Origin: CAZYBO01 sp964645205
GTDB taxonomy: Bacteria > Pseudomonadota > Alphaproteobacteria > Rickettsiales > SXRF01
Reading direction: 5' to 3'
Assembly (NCBI GenBank): GCA_964645205.1
Contig: CAZYBO010000008.1
Coordinates: 1-64,000 of the forward strand
Length of the DNA stretch: 64,000 nucleotides
In this document: piece after piece, positions 36,569 through 44,871 of the stretch
Layout of the letters: every line of letters starts with the position of its first letter
Numbering within the stretch: position 1 is the stretch's first letter
Position numbers and translations under genes: made by a program
The notes under the pieces: model-generated
The model's input: the letters and a program-made list of their open reading frames with translations, nothing else
Told to the model about the DNA's origin: nothing
Database searches by the model: none

Positions 36569-37393
36569 CTAATGCAATTGTATGTTCTCGACTTCATTGC
36601 CGCGGATCACGCGGATACTCGACACGGAACCGCCGTCACCCGACTGGCTGACATCGCCCTCGCTGGTAACGCCGTAAAGCTCCACGACCGGGTTTTTCTC
36701 ATCGATCGCTTCCTGCGCCACACTGCGCAGCACCATGGAAATTTTGCCCATTTCACTAGCCACCGAAATTTTTTCCGCCTGCTGCGATGTTACTTCCACC
36801 GTGACGGTTTTAGCGAGAATGGCTTTGTTCTCAGGATTGTCCAGCATCTGGTCGACGGCGATGACGCGCACGCCGCGCACGAACGTTTCACTGGCTACGA
36901 CGCCATCGCTGGCGCTGCCGGAGGAGGAACGGATGCGATGGGTTACGATGAGATCCACGCGATCGCCCGGCGAGATGAACCCTGCATTGCCGGATGTAGC
37001 GTTCACTGCGATCGACACGGCGCGCATGCCCGGCTCAAGCACTGCCGACATAAACCCGCCCTCACCCGCACGCATCAGCGAGGATTGCAGCACTGGCTCG
37101 CCCGCACGCAATGGGCGGCGTACCACGGCGCCGTTAAAATCTTCGATACGCACCGCGCCTTCGCGCAGGTAATCTTCCTTGATTGCTTCAGGCGCTACTT
37201 CCATCCAGTCGATGTCTTGACCGACCTGCACGAACGAACCCAACGGCATGTCGCGGCGCGCGACGATAACGTGATTACCGCTCGGCGCGGGCGCGGGTTC
37301 GCCTTCGGAAGACAGCCATGTGCGCATCATGATCGCGGCAAAAGCCACCACGACACCGGCAACCAGCAGGAGAATAAGACGTTTGGCATCCAT
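36569..37393 (-). CDS. cpaB: Flp pilus assembly protein CpaB
   Basis: 274 residues from the ATG at 37393; an ATG at 37435 in frame is weaker. One membrane helix (LILLLVAGVVVAFAAIMM) and a SAF domain (VIVARRDMPLGSFVQVGQDIDWM, ...VRRPLRAGEPVLQSSL) are typical of CpaB/RcpC. The SAF fold may bind peptidoglycan or pilin-associated glycan. It is the first gene of the minus-strand cpaB-to-tadC operon and diverges from rsh. Confidence 0.92.
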   Translation of the reverse strand: MDAKRLILLLVAGVVVAFAAIMMRTWLSSEGEPAPAPSGNHVIVARRDMPLGSFVQVGQDIDWMEVAPEAIKEDYLREGAVRIEDFNGAVVRRPLRAGEPVLQSSLMRAGEGGFMSAVLEPGMRAVSIAVNATSGNAGFISPGDRVDLIVTHRIRSSSGSASDGVVASETFVRGVRVIAVDQMLDNPENKAILAKTVTVEVTSQQAEKISVASEMGKISMVLRSVAQEAIDEKNPVVELYGVTSEGDVSQSGDGGSVSSIRVIRGNEVENIQLH

Positions 37394-37471
37394 AGAAGCT
37401 AAAGACTTCCTCACAATATATGGGACGTGCCTCATCTTATATCCCGCATGTTTAAAAAAGTATTAAGTGGG

Positions 37472-37489
37472 TGAGGCTAAAAAGCCTCA
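37472..37489 (-). promoter_or_regulatory. hairpin in the cpaB/rsh divergent spacer
   Basis: TGAGGCT and AGCCTCA (37472-37478 and 37483-37489) form a perfect 7-bp stem with an AAAA loop. It lies about 80 bases upstream of the cpaB start, so it may fall in the cpaB 5' leader. Read on the minus strand it is not followed by a long T-run, so it is not a strong terminator. Role unknown. Confidence 0.3.
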
Positions 37490-37671
37490 ACCATCAAGTA
37501 GTTATCCGCGATAATTATAAATAAAATTTAACCAAATGCGCCGCGCGCCGCTACCAGCCTGCCCTACCGCCATTTTTAACACGTCCTCACGAATACACTT
37601 CTATTGCCGCGCATATTTCGCTAAAATGCCACATTCGTGAACAAACACATCCAGAAGGTGAAAAAACCTCC

Positions 37672-39834
37672 ATGATCCGCCAGTACGAACTGGTTGAAAA
37701 AATCAAATCCTACGACCCGGATGCCAACGAAGATTTAATCAACCGCGCCTATGTCTTTGCCATGAAAGCCCATGGCGCGCAGAAACGCGCGTCGGGCGAT
37801 CTGTATTTTTCGCATCCCGTGGAAGTGGCGTACAAGCTCACGCAGTATAAGCTCGACGCCAGCACCATCATCACCGCCCTGCTCCACGACACGGTGGAAG
37901 ACACCGACGTCACGCTCGACGAAATCGAAGCCAGCTTCGGCAAAGAAATACGCGGGCTGGTCGACGGCGTAACCAAGCTGTCGCGGCTGGAGGAAAAATC
38001 GGAAAACCTGAAGCAGGCGGAAAATTTCCGCAAGCTGCTCATCGCCATGTCGGAAGATTTGCGCGTGCTGCTGGTCAAGCTCGCCGACCGCCTGCACAAC
38101 ATGGAAACGCTGCGCCATATCAAAAGCCCGGAAAAGCGCCAGCGCATCGCGCGCGAAACCGTGGAAATCTACGCCGCGCTCGCCGAGCGCATCGGCATGC
38201 GCAACCTTAAGGAAGAATTGCAGGATTTAGCTTTCGCGGAACTATACCCCGAAGCGCGCGAATCGCTGATCAAACGCCTCGATTTCCTGCGCGAACAGGG
38301 GCAGTCGGAACTCGACAAGGCGATCAACACCGTGCGACAGAAACTCGCGGAAGCGGGACTGAAAAACGTCGAAGTCAGCGGCCGCGAAAAAAAGCCGTTT
38401 TCCATCTGGAAAAAAATGGAGAGCAAGAACATCACGTTTGAGCAGCTCGCCGACATCGTGGCGTTTCGCATCGTGGTGGAATCCATCCCGGAATGCTACC
38501 ATGCGCTGGGCGTCATTCACGCCGAGTGGCACACGGTTCCCGGCCATTTCAAGGACTATATCTCCACCCCGAAATCCAACGGCTACCAGTCGCTGCACAC
38601 CGCCGTGCTCGGCCCCGGCCAGCAGCGCATCGAAATCCAGATCCGCACGCGCGAGATGCACGAAATCGCGGAATACGGCCTCGCCGCGCACTGGGCATAT
38701 AAACAGAACGACGGCGGCGCGAAAGACGGCAAGCAATTCCGCTGGATACGCGAGCTGTTGGAGATTCTTGAAAAATCTTCCAACCCGGAAGAATTTTTAG
38801 AAAACACCAAGCTCGAAATGTACCACGACCAGGTGTTTTGCTTCTCGCCGAAGGGCGATATTTTAGCCTTTCCGCGCGGCGCAACGCCAGTGGATTTCGC
38901 GTATGCGGTACATTCGGGCGTGGGCGATACCTGCGTGGGCGCGAAGATCAACGGGCGCATCGTGCCGCTGCGCACCAAGCTGAAAAACGGCGATCAGGTG
39001 GAGATCATCACCAGCAAAACGCAGACGCCCTCGCCGAGCTGGGAACGCTTCGTCGTCACCGGCAAGGCGCGCTCGGAAATCCGCAAATATGTGCGCACCC
39101 AGCAGCGTACGGAATATGTCAATCTCGGCCGCGCGATCCTCACCAAGACGTTCAAGCAGGACGGCGACGAGTTCAACGAAAAGATGATCGAGCCGCATCT
39201 GCCGCATTTCGACAAGCGCAGCGTGGAAGATCTGCTTGCCGACGTGGGCGAAGGATTGCTGAGCAGGCAGCAGGTGCTGGAAGTCGTGCAGGGCAATAAG
39301 AAGCCGCAGGCGCAACCGGGCGCAGTGACGTCGGTGCTGAACAATTTATCCAAACCCTTCCGTAAAAAGAAGGACGGCGCAGGCGCGCCCATGCCGATCA
39401 AAGGGCTGATTCCCGGCATGGCGCTGCATTTCGCAGGCTGCTGCCACCCTATTCCCGGCGACCGCATCGTGGGCATCGTCACCACCGGAAAAGGCGTGAC
39501 CATCCACACCATGGATTGTGAAACGCTGGAAAACTATTCCGACGCGCCCGAACGCTGGATCGACGTAGCGTGGGAGCGCGACCAAACCGACACCAAACAT
39601 ATCGGCCGCCTGCGCGCGCATATCGGCCACGAACCGGCCGCGCTCGCTACCGTCACCAACGTCATCGCCAAGGAAATGGGCAATATCAGCAATTTCAAAA
39701 TCATCAATCGCTCCATCGATTTCTTTGAAATCCTGATCGACATCGAAGTCAACGACCTCCGCCACCTCAACAACATCATCGCCAATTTGCGCGCGAAAGA
39801 AGTGGTGCAGAGCGTGGAGCGGTATCAGACGTGA
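37672..39834 (+). CDS. rsh: bifunctional (p)ppGpp synthetase/hydrolase (RelA/SpoT, RSH)
   Basis: 720 residues. The HD hydrolase domain has H48 (FSHPVEVAYKL) and H72-D73 (LLHDTVEDT). The synthetase has the YQSLHTAV block. TGS (VFCFSPKGDILAFPRGATPVDFAY), a zinc-finger-like GCCHPIPGD segment and a C-terminal ACT domain follow. All hydrolase residues seem intact, so it can both make and degrade (p)ppGpp. The stop overlaps the next gene as GTGA. The 37436-37671 spacer probably holds its promoter, but I see no confident box pair. Confidence 0.96.
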   Translation: MIRQYELVEKIKSYDPDANEDLINRAYVFAMKAHGAQKRASGDLYFSHPVEVAYKLTQYKLDASTIITALLHDTVEDTDVTLDEIEASFGKEIRGLVDGVTKLSRLEEKSENLKQAENFRKLLIAMSEDLRVLLVKLADRLHNMETLRHIKSPEKRQRIARETVEIYAALAERIGMRNLKEELQDLAFAELYPEARESLIKRLDFLREQGQSELDKAINTVRQKLAEAGLKNVEVSGREKKPFSIWKKMESKNITFEQLADIVAFRIVVESIPECYHALGVIHAEWHTVPGHFKDYISTPKSNGYQSLHTAVLGPGQQRIEIQIRTREMHEIAEYGLAAHWAYKQNDGGAKDGKQFRWIRELLEILEKSSNPEEFLENTKLEMYHDQVFCFSPKGDILAFPRGATPVDFAYAVHSGVGDTCVGAKINGRIVPLRTKLKNGDQVEIITSKTQTPSPSWERFVVTGKARSEIRKYVRTQQRTEYVNLGRAILTKTFKQDGDEFNEKMIEPHLPHFDKRSVEDLLADVGEGLLSRQQVLEVVQGNKKPQAQPGAVTSVLNNLSKPFRKKKDGAGAPMPIKGLIPGMALHFAGCCHPIPGDRIVGIVTTGKGVTIHTMDCETLENYSDAPERWIDVAWERDQTDTKHIGRLRAHIGHEPAALATVTNVIAKEMGNISNFKIINRSIDFFEILIDIEVNDLRHLNNIIANLRAKEVVQSVERYQT

Positions 39835-40823
39835 CGGCCGCCGCGTCCGTGAGAATTACGACACTCGACGGACTGCGAGGCTTGGCATGCCTGCTGGTCT
39901 ATGTTCGACACGCAGGCATCGCCGGCTTATTTCCTGAGAAGCATTACAGCGCTGCCGTGCTCGGACTGATGTTGTTCTTTACGTTAAGTGGCTTTTTAAT
40001 GGCTTATCACTACCTGCCCGGTGACAAATCCGCGCGTTATTGGGGAGCTTTCCTGATACGCCGCTTTTTTCGCATGTACCCTGCCTTTATGTTCCTGACG
40101 TTCTTTTGCTTCATTGCCTATCAACTGGGGTCACCCCTACCGCACTACAAAATTACATTCGACCGACTTATACAAAACTGGTTCGTGATAAAGCCCGCGT
40201 TCGCCTTCTGGACGATCCACATAGAGATTAAATTTTACGCGCTTTTCGCCGCAGGGGGTGTAGCGCTATTAGTGCTGCCCGTATCTGTAAAAATGAAAGC
40301 GTTTATCCTGTTCCTCGCATGGGCATCGCTGTCACCATTAGATACCAGTTTTCACGACCATAGCCTGTTGTCAACATTGCCATACTTCGTCGCAGGCGCG
40401 TTAGGCGGATATCTTGTACGCATGGAACTGCTACCTAAGGCAATCCCGCGCTACATATGGAACACACTGCTACTGGCATTGCTGGCAGGCGTCATCACTT
40501 TTGTTGGCTTCAGGCACTTTCCCACTTGGCTTTCATCATTCATCATGCTGGTTATTATTCTGTCGGCGGTACATGCAAAAGGGTTTGCCGCATGGCTGTT
40601 GGCGAACCGTGCTTCACGTTTTATGGGAGACATCAGCTACAGTTTTTACATCGTTCACTGCGCGGTACTGTTTTCTTTCAAACACCAGACCATCATGCCC
40701 GTTGAGGCAGCGTACGTTGCAGCTTTCGTCCTAACTTTCTGCATATCATGCCTGATGTATTGGCTGATTGAGCGCCCGGGTATACGGCTGGGAAAAGCGC
40801 TAGCCGGAAAAGTATGGGCATGA
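39831..40823 (+). CDS. acyltransferase 3 family membrane protein (copy 1)
   Basis: 330 residues from a GTG that overlaps the rsh stop. About ten membrane helices. The family motif ITTLDGLRGLACLLVYVRH supplies the conserved arginine and histidine, and FFTLSGFLMAYHY and FLIRRFFRMYPAFM follow. Such OafA/NodX-type enzymes transfer acyl groups to surface polysaccharides or other extracytoplasmic glycans. It is paired with a close paralog. Its base composition looks somewhat AT-richer than rsh. Confidence 0.87.
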   Translation: MTAAASVRITTLDGLRGLACLLVYVRHAGIAGLFPEKHYSAAVLGLMLFFTLSGFLMAYHYLPGDKSARYWGAFLIRRFFRMYPAFMFLTFFCFIAYQLGSPLPHYKITFDRLIQNWFVIKPAFAFWTIHIEIKFYALFAAGGVALLVLPVSVKMKAFILFLAWASLSPLDTSFHDHSLLSTLPYFVAGALGGYLVRMELLPKAIPRYIWNTLLLALLAGVITFVGFRHFPTWLSSFIMLVIILSAVHAKGFAAWLLANRASRFMGDISYSFYIVHCAVLFSFKHQTIMPVEAAYVAAFVLTFCISCLMYWLIERPGIRLGKALAGKVWA

Positions 40824-41842
40824 CTGGAATACATCAGCCCCGCATCACGACACTCGATGGATTGCGCGGGTTAGCATGCCTGCTTGTTTATATTCGCCAC
40901 GCGAGCACAGCAGGCCTGTACCCTGATAAGCCCTACAGCGCTGCTGCACTTGGCTTGATGCTGTTTTTTACCTTAAGCGGTTTCCTGATGGCTCACCACT
41001 ACCTGCCCGGTGAAAAATCCGTACGTTATTGGGGGGCGTTCCTGATACGCCGCTTTTTCCGGCTATACCCGGCATTCATGTTCGTGACTTTCGCTTATTT
41101 TGTGGCATTTCAGTTGGACTGGCCGGTACCACGCTACAGGCTTACGTTTGACCGTGTACTGGAAAACTGGTTCCTGCAACGCCCTGCCCCCACCTTCTGG
41201 ACAGTGCATCTTGAAGTAAAATTCTATACCGTTTTCGTACTCGGCAGCGTCGTGTTGTTGCTGCTACCCTTATCCGAGCGTATGAAAGCGCTTCTATTCG
41301 CCGTAGCATGGCTCGCGCTTGCGGCAATTGTCGTGCGCGTAAACCGGTACGATTTTCTGCCTTACCTGCCATACTTCATGGGCGGGGCACTGGCGGGATA
41401 CATCACGCAGATGGAATTGGTACCAAAAGCGATCCCTTCCTATATTTGGAGCACATTGCTGTTGTTATTGACTGCCATTATCTACTACATGCCTGTCGGC
41501 ATATTTCTCAGGTTCAACCCGGTATGGTTTTCCGCTCCGTTAATGTTCCTCATCGTGCTGGCACTAGTACACGTAAAAGGCTGGATCGCGTGGCTGTTTT
41601 CAAATCCTGTTGCCCACTTCATGGGGCAGATCAGCTTCAGCTTTTACCTCCTGCATTATGGGCTTCTCTACGCATTTAAACCACAAACCTACTTTTCACC
41701 GGAAGCCGCCTATTTTGCCGTTTTTATCTTGATTTTCTGCGCTTCATGCCTCTTGTATTGGTTGATTGAACGCCCGGGCATGCGCCTGGGCAAAACCCTT
41801 GCTGGAAAATTATGGTCTCCACGCCACACCACCTCCGCCTAG
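40820..41842 (+). CDS. acyltransferase 3 family membrane protein (copy 2)
   Basis: 340 residues from the ATG at 40820, which overlaps the previous stop as ATGA with GGAAAA eight bases upstream; an ATG at 40814 is possible. It is a clear tandem duplicate of copy 1 (RITTLDGLRGLACLLVYIRH, FLIRRFFRLYPAFMF, RPGMRLGKTLAGK near the end). The same role in O-acylation of a surface glycan is expected. Divergence along the length suggests different acceptors or donors. It overlaps pdxJ by 31 bases. Confidence 0.86.
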   Translation: MTGIHQPRITTLDGLRGLACLLVYIRHASTAGLYPDKPYSAAALGLMLFFTLSGFLMAHHYLPGEKSVRYWGAFLIRRFFRLYPAFMFVTFAYFVAFQLDWPVPRYRLTFDRVLENWFLQRPAPTFWTVHLEVKFYTVFVLGSVVLLLLPLSERMKALLFAVAWLALAAIVVRVNRYDFLPYLPYFMGGALAGYITQMELVPKAIPSYIWSTLLLLLTAIIYYMPVGIFLRFNPVWFSAPLMFLIVLALVHVKGWIAWLFSNPVAHFMGQISFSFYLLHYGLLYAFKPQTYFSPEAAYFAVFILIFCASCLLYWLIERPGMRLGKTLAGKLWSPRHTTSA

Positions 41843-42534
41843 GCGTCAACATCGACCACGTGGCCACCGTGCGCAATGCGCGCGGGGGGGAGCATCCGTG
41901 TCCGGTGCGGGCGGCGCTTTTGGCGGCAAGTGCGGGGGCGGACGGGATCACCGCGCATCTGCGCGAGGATCGCAGGCACATACGCGACACCGACATTGCG
42001 CGGCTGAAAGCGGAAGTGCCGCTGCCGCTGAACCTTGAGATGGCGGCGACACAGGAAATGCTGGCAATTGCGCTGCGCGCACGGCCGAACGCAGTGTGCC
42101 TCGTGCCGGAAAAACGTGCGGAGTTGACCACCGAAGGCGGGTTGGATGTGGTGGCGCAGGAAGCCGCGCTTACTACATTCGTAAAACCGCTGAGGGACGC
42201 AGGCATTCGCATCTCGCTGTTTATTGGCGCGGACGCAGCGCATATCCGCGCGGCACAGCGTATCGGCGCGGACATCGTGGAATTGCACACGGGAAATTAT
42301 GCGCATAACGGTGATGCGAAAGCGATTATCACCTCCGCCACGCTCGCACATTCGCTTGGGCTAGAAGTGCATGCGGGACACGGGCTGGATTTTACGAACG
42401 TGAAAACCATCGCTGCGATTCCTGAGATAGTCGAGTTGAATATCGGGCATTTCCTCATCGGCGAAGCGCTGTTTACCGGGCTTGCAGGAGCCGTGCAAAA
42501 AATGCGCACCATTATGGATGAGGCGCGCACGTGA
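41812..42534 (+). CDS. pdxJ: pyridoxine 5'-phosphate synthase
   Basis: 240 residues. LGVNIDHVATVRNARGG near the N-terminus, then DGITAHLREDRRHI, LNLEMAAT and CLVPEKRAELTTEGG are PdxJ signatures. It condenses 1-deoxyxylulose-5-phosphate with 3-amino-2-oxopropyl phosphate to give pyridoxine phosphate. The start lies inside the end of the acyltransferase gene. The end overlaps acpS by four bases; pdxJ-acpS is a conserved proteobacterial pair. Confidence 0.96.
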   Translation: MVSTPHHLRLGVNIDHVATVRNARGGEHPCPVRAALLAASAGADGITAHLREDRRHIRDTDIARLKAEVPLPLNLEMAATQEMLAIALRARPNAVCLVPEKRAELTTEGGLDVVAQEAALTTFVKPLRDAGIRISLFIGADAAHIRAAQRIGADIVELHTGNYAHNGDAKAIITSATLAHSLGLEVHAGHGLDFTNVKTIAAIPEIVELNIGHFLIGEALFTGLAGAVQKMRTIMDEART

Positions 42535-42932
42535 TCCTCGGCACAGGCATCGACCTCACCGACATACGCCGCATCGAAAAAGCGCTCGCGCGTTTCGGCG
42601 CACGCTTTGAAAACCGTGTGTTCACCGAAGGCGAACGCGCGAAAGCGAAAAGCCGCGAGAATGCAGGAACGCAAATAGTCGCCGCCACTTACGCCAAACG
42701 TTTCGCTGCAAAGGAGGCCTGCGCGAAAGCGCTCGGTGTAGGCAACGGGATTACATGGCAAGATATTGAAATCATCAACACAGAAAACGGCGCGCCCTCC
42801 ATCCGCTTAAGCGGGAACGCGCTCAAACGCCTGCAACAACTTACGCCTAAAGGCCTGCGCACGACCATCCACCTCGCACTCACCGACGAATACCCGCTCG
42901 CGCAGGCGCAGGTGATTATTGAGGCGCTATAA
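42531..42932 (+). CDS. acpS: holo-[acyl-carrier-protein] synthase
   Basis: 133 residues from a GTG overlapping the pdxJ stop. GTGIDLTDIRRIEKAL holds the metal Asp, and FAAKEACAKALGVG the metal Glu and Lys. ENGAPSIRLSG and HLALTDEYPLAQAQVI follow. It attaches 4'-phosphopantetheine from CoA to acyl carrier protein. This is the normal size for the family. Confidence 0.95.
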   Translation: MILGTGIDLTDIRRIEKALARFGARFENRVFTEGERAKAKSRENAGTQIVAATYAKRFAAKEACAKALGVGNGITWQDIEIINTENGAPSIRLSGNALKRLQQLTPKGLRTTIHLALTDEYPLAQAQVIIEAL

Positions 42933-43020
42933 TTGCCCGTCAATTCGTTTGCCATACGGCGTTTCCCGTGCTTACAATTGCGTCTGTGATTAGCAATTTA
43001 ATTCTGGACAATACGCTGAT

Positions 43021-43755
43021 ATGGCTATGAAAACCATCCTCATCACCCGTCCGCGCGGGGATGAAGGCGAACTCGCAGAGGCGCTTCAGGAGCGCGGTTT
43101 CGCCGTTATCCACGAACCGCTGACGGAAATTTTCCTGATGCATACCGCGCGACCAGCCATCGAACAGGCATTGATGGGCGACCCGCACGCGGTGATCGTC
43201 ACCAGCCGCCACGGGGTATACGGGCTTGCGGCGCTCACCCAACTGCGCGACATGCAGCTTCTGTGCATCGGCGACACCACCGCCCACGCCGCCGAGGATT
43301 GCGGCTTTACGCGCGTGGCCTCCGCTGGCGGCGACGGACAAAAGCTGGTGGAGCATATCGCCGCCGCTTACGATCCCGGCTCGCAATTCCTCTACGCCTC
43401 CGCCAGCCATATCCGCACCGACATCGTGAACCTGCTGGCCGCCTGCGACATGCAGGTGGAACGCGTTGTGGTGTATGAAGCAGCGGCATCACAACAACTG
43501 TCGGATATTGTCGTGGAACATCTCAGGCGCGGGCATATCGACGCGGTGAGCTTTCTTTCGCACCGCGCAGCACAGATTTTCACCACGCTGGTAACGGGAG
43601 CAGGTGTGGGCGGCACGGTAGAATCCATGCATGCGTGCTGCCTGAGCGAAGGAGTGGCGGAACCGCTGAAGCCGTTCCCGTGGCAAGGCATCCATATCGC
43701 GGGCGAACCAACGCTTGCATCTCTGGTAGAGTGCGTGGATAATGCGCTGAAGTGA
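43021..43755 (+). CDS. hemD: uroporphyrinogen-III synthase
   Basis: 244 residues. The N-terminal TILITRPRGDEGELAEALQERGF and middle VIVTSRHGVYGLAAL and VVVYEA patterns fit the weakly conserved HemD fold, as does DAVSFLSHRAAQIF. It closes the tetrapyrrole ring in heme and B12 synthesis. The hemD-mic60-hemY order downstream strongly supports the assignment. An ATG two codons later is an alternative start. Confidence 0.88.
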   Translation: MAMKTILITRPRGDEGELAEALQERGFAVIHEPLTEIFLMHTARPAIEQALMGDPHAVIVTSRHGVYGLAALTQLRDMQLLCIGDTTAHAAEDCGFTRVASAGGDGQKLVEHIAAAYDPGSQFLYASASHIRTDIVNLLAACDMQVERVVVYEAAASQQLSDIVVEHLRRGHIDAVSFLSHRAAQIFTTLVTGAGVGGTVESMHACCLSEGVAEPLKPFPWQGIHIAGEPTLASLVECVDNALK

Positions 43756-43767
43756 TAGGGGTTTCCC

Positions 43768-44871
43768 ATGTCTGATCCGTCCACCGATACTACCGCACCT
43801 GCCCCAGCGCCCGGCATCCTCGTCAGGCTGCGCCGTCCGCTCTTTGCGCTGGCGATGCTGTTCGTCTTGTGGCTGGTGTTCCAGCTGTTTGCGCCCGCAA
43901 TCTTCCCCTTAGTGCAACCCGACGGCGCCGGTCAGCAGGCCGCAACAGATTTCCCAACCGCCGCCAATGAAACGCCGGAAGAAAAAGACGCGAAGATCGC
44001 CGCGCTGGAAAGCCGTATCGACCAGATGGAAGCCAAGCTAAAAACACTGGAAGATGTCATAACCGGCCTTCCGAAATCTGCGGAAGCCCCGGATGGATGG
44101 GAAAGCAAGCTCGCCGAGATGCAGGCGAAGCTCGACGCTATGCAATCGGAAGCTCCCGCCGATGGCGAGGATGCAGGTCGCGTCGGGCAACTGGAAGCGA
44201 AACTCAAGGCGCAATCCGACGCGCTGAATGCGCTCACCGCACAGATAGCCAGCGTGTCCGCAAGCGGCACACATCAAGTCGCCATCCTCACCGCGTTCGG
44301 CCAGTTGAAAGACACTGCTTTGCGTGGCGATGCCTATAGCAGTGAACTAAACCGCCTAAAAGCGCTTGCCGAACACAATACCGGCGCTCTGCCGCTGCTT
44401 GCGGCGCTCGCACCGTTTTCCGACAAGGGCGTAAGCACGCTGGCTTCTTTGCAGGCTGCGTTTGAACCCGCCGCGAAAGCCGCGCTCGCACCGGAAGTAA
44501 AGCCGGACTCGCTGGCAGGCAACCTGCAATCGCTGATCCGCATCCGCAAAGTCGGCGCAGAACAAACCGGCACGGATGACGAGTCCGTCATCGCGCGCGC
44601 TGAAGCGGCGCTGGAAAACGGCAACCTTGCGCAATGCCGCAAGGAACTCTCCGCGCTTTCGCCGCCAGCGCTGGCCGCGTTCGCCGCGTGGGAAAAAGCC
44701 GCCGCCGCTACGCAAACCGTGCGCGAAACGCTTGATGCGCTGGCTGTCGCCGTAATGCAGGAAACGCCACCGTCTGCCCCCATCGCAGCGCCTGTCCCCG
44801 TACCTGCTCCCGCCGAACCCGCCGCTGAAGCCTCCGCGCCTGCTCCCGTTTTGCAAACGCCGAGCGAATGA
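43768..44871 (+). CDS. alphaproteobacterial Mic60/mitofilin homolog
   Basis: 367 residues. A short Pro/Ala cytoplasmic start is followed by one helix (about 25-47, LFALAMLFVLWLVFQLF). A coiled coil follows (about 70-185, ALESRIDQMEAKLKTLEDVI, QLEAKLKAQSDALNALTAQI). The C-terminal helical mitofilin-like domain has FGQLKDTALRGDAYSSELNRLKAL and AFAAWEKAA. A Pro/Ala-rich tail of about 35 residues ends it. Mic60 shapes inner-membrane invaginations and contacts outer-membrane proteins. Its position between hemD and hemY is the conserved alphaproteobacterial one. The last four bases overlap hemY. Confidence 0.85.
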   Translation: MSDPSTDTTAPAPAPGILVRLRRPLFALAMLFVLWLVFQLFAPAIFPLVQPDGAGQQAATDFPTAANETPEEKDAKIAALESRIDQMEAKLKTLEDVITGLPKSAEAPDGWESKLAEMQAKLDAMQSEAPADGEDAGRVGQLEAKLKAQSDALNALTAQIASVSASGTHQVAILTAFGQLKDTALRGDAYSSELNRLKALAEHNTGALPLLAALAPFSDKGVSTLASLQAAFEPAAKAALAPEVKPDSLAGNLQSLIRIRKVGAEQTGTDDESVIARAEAALENGNLAQCRKELSALSPPALAAFAAWEKAAAATQTVRETLDALAVAVMQETPPSAPIAAPVPVPAPAEPAAEASAPAPVLQTPSE

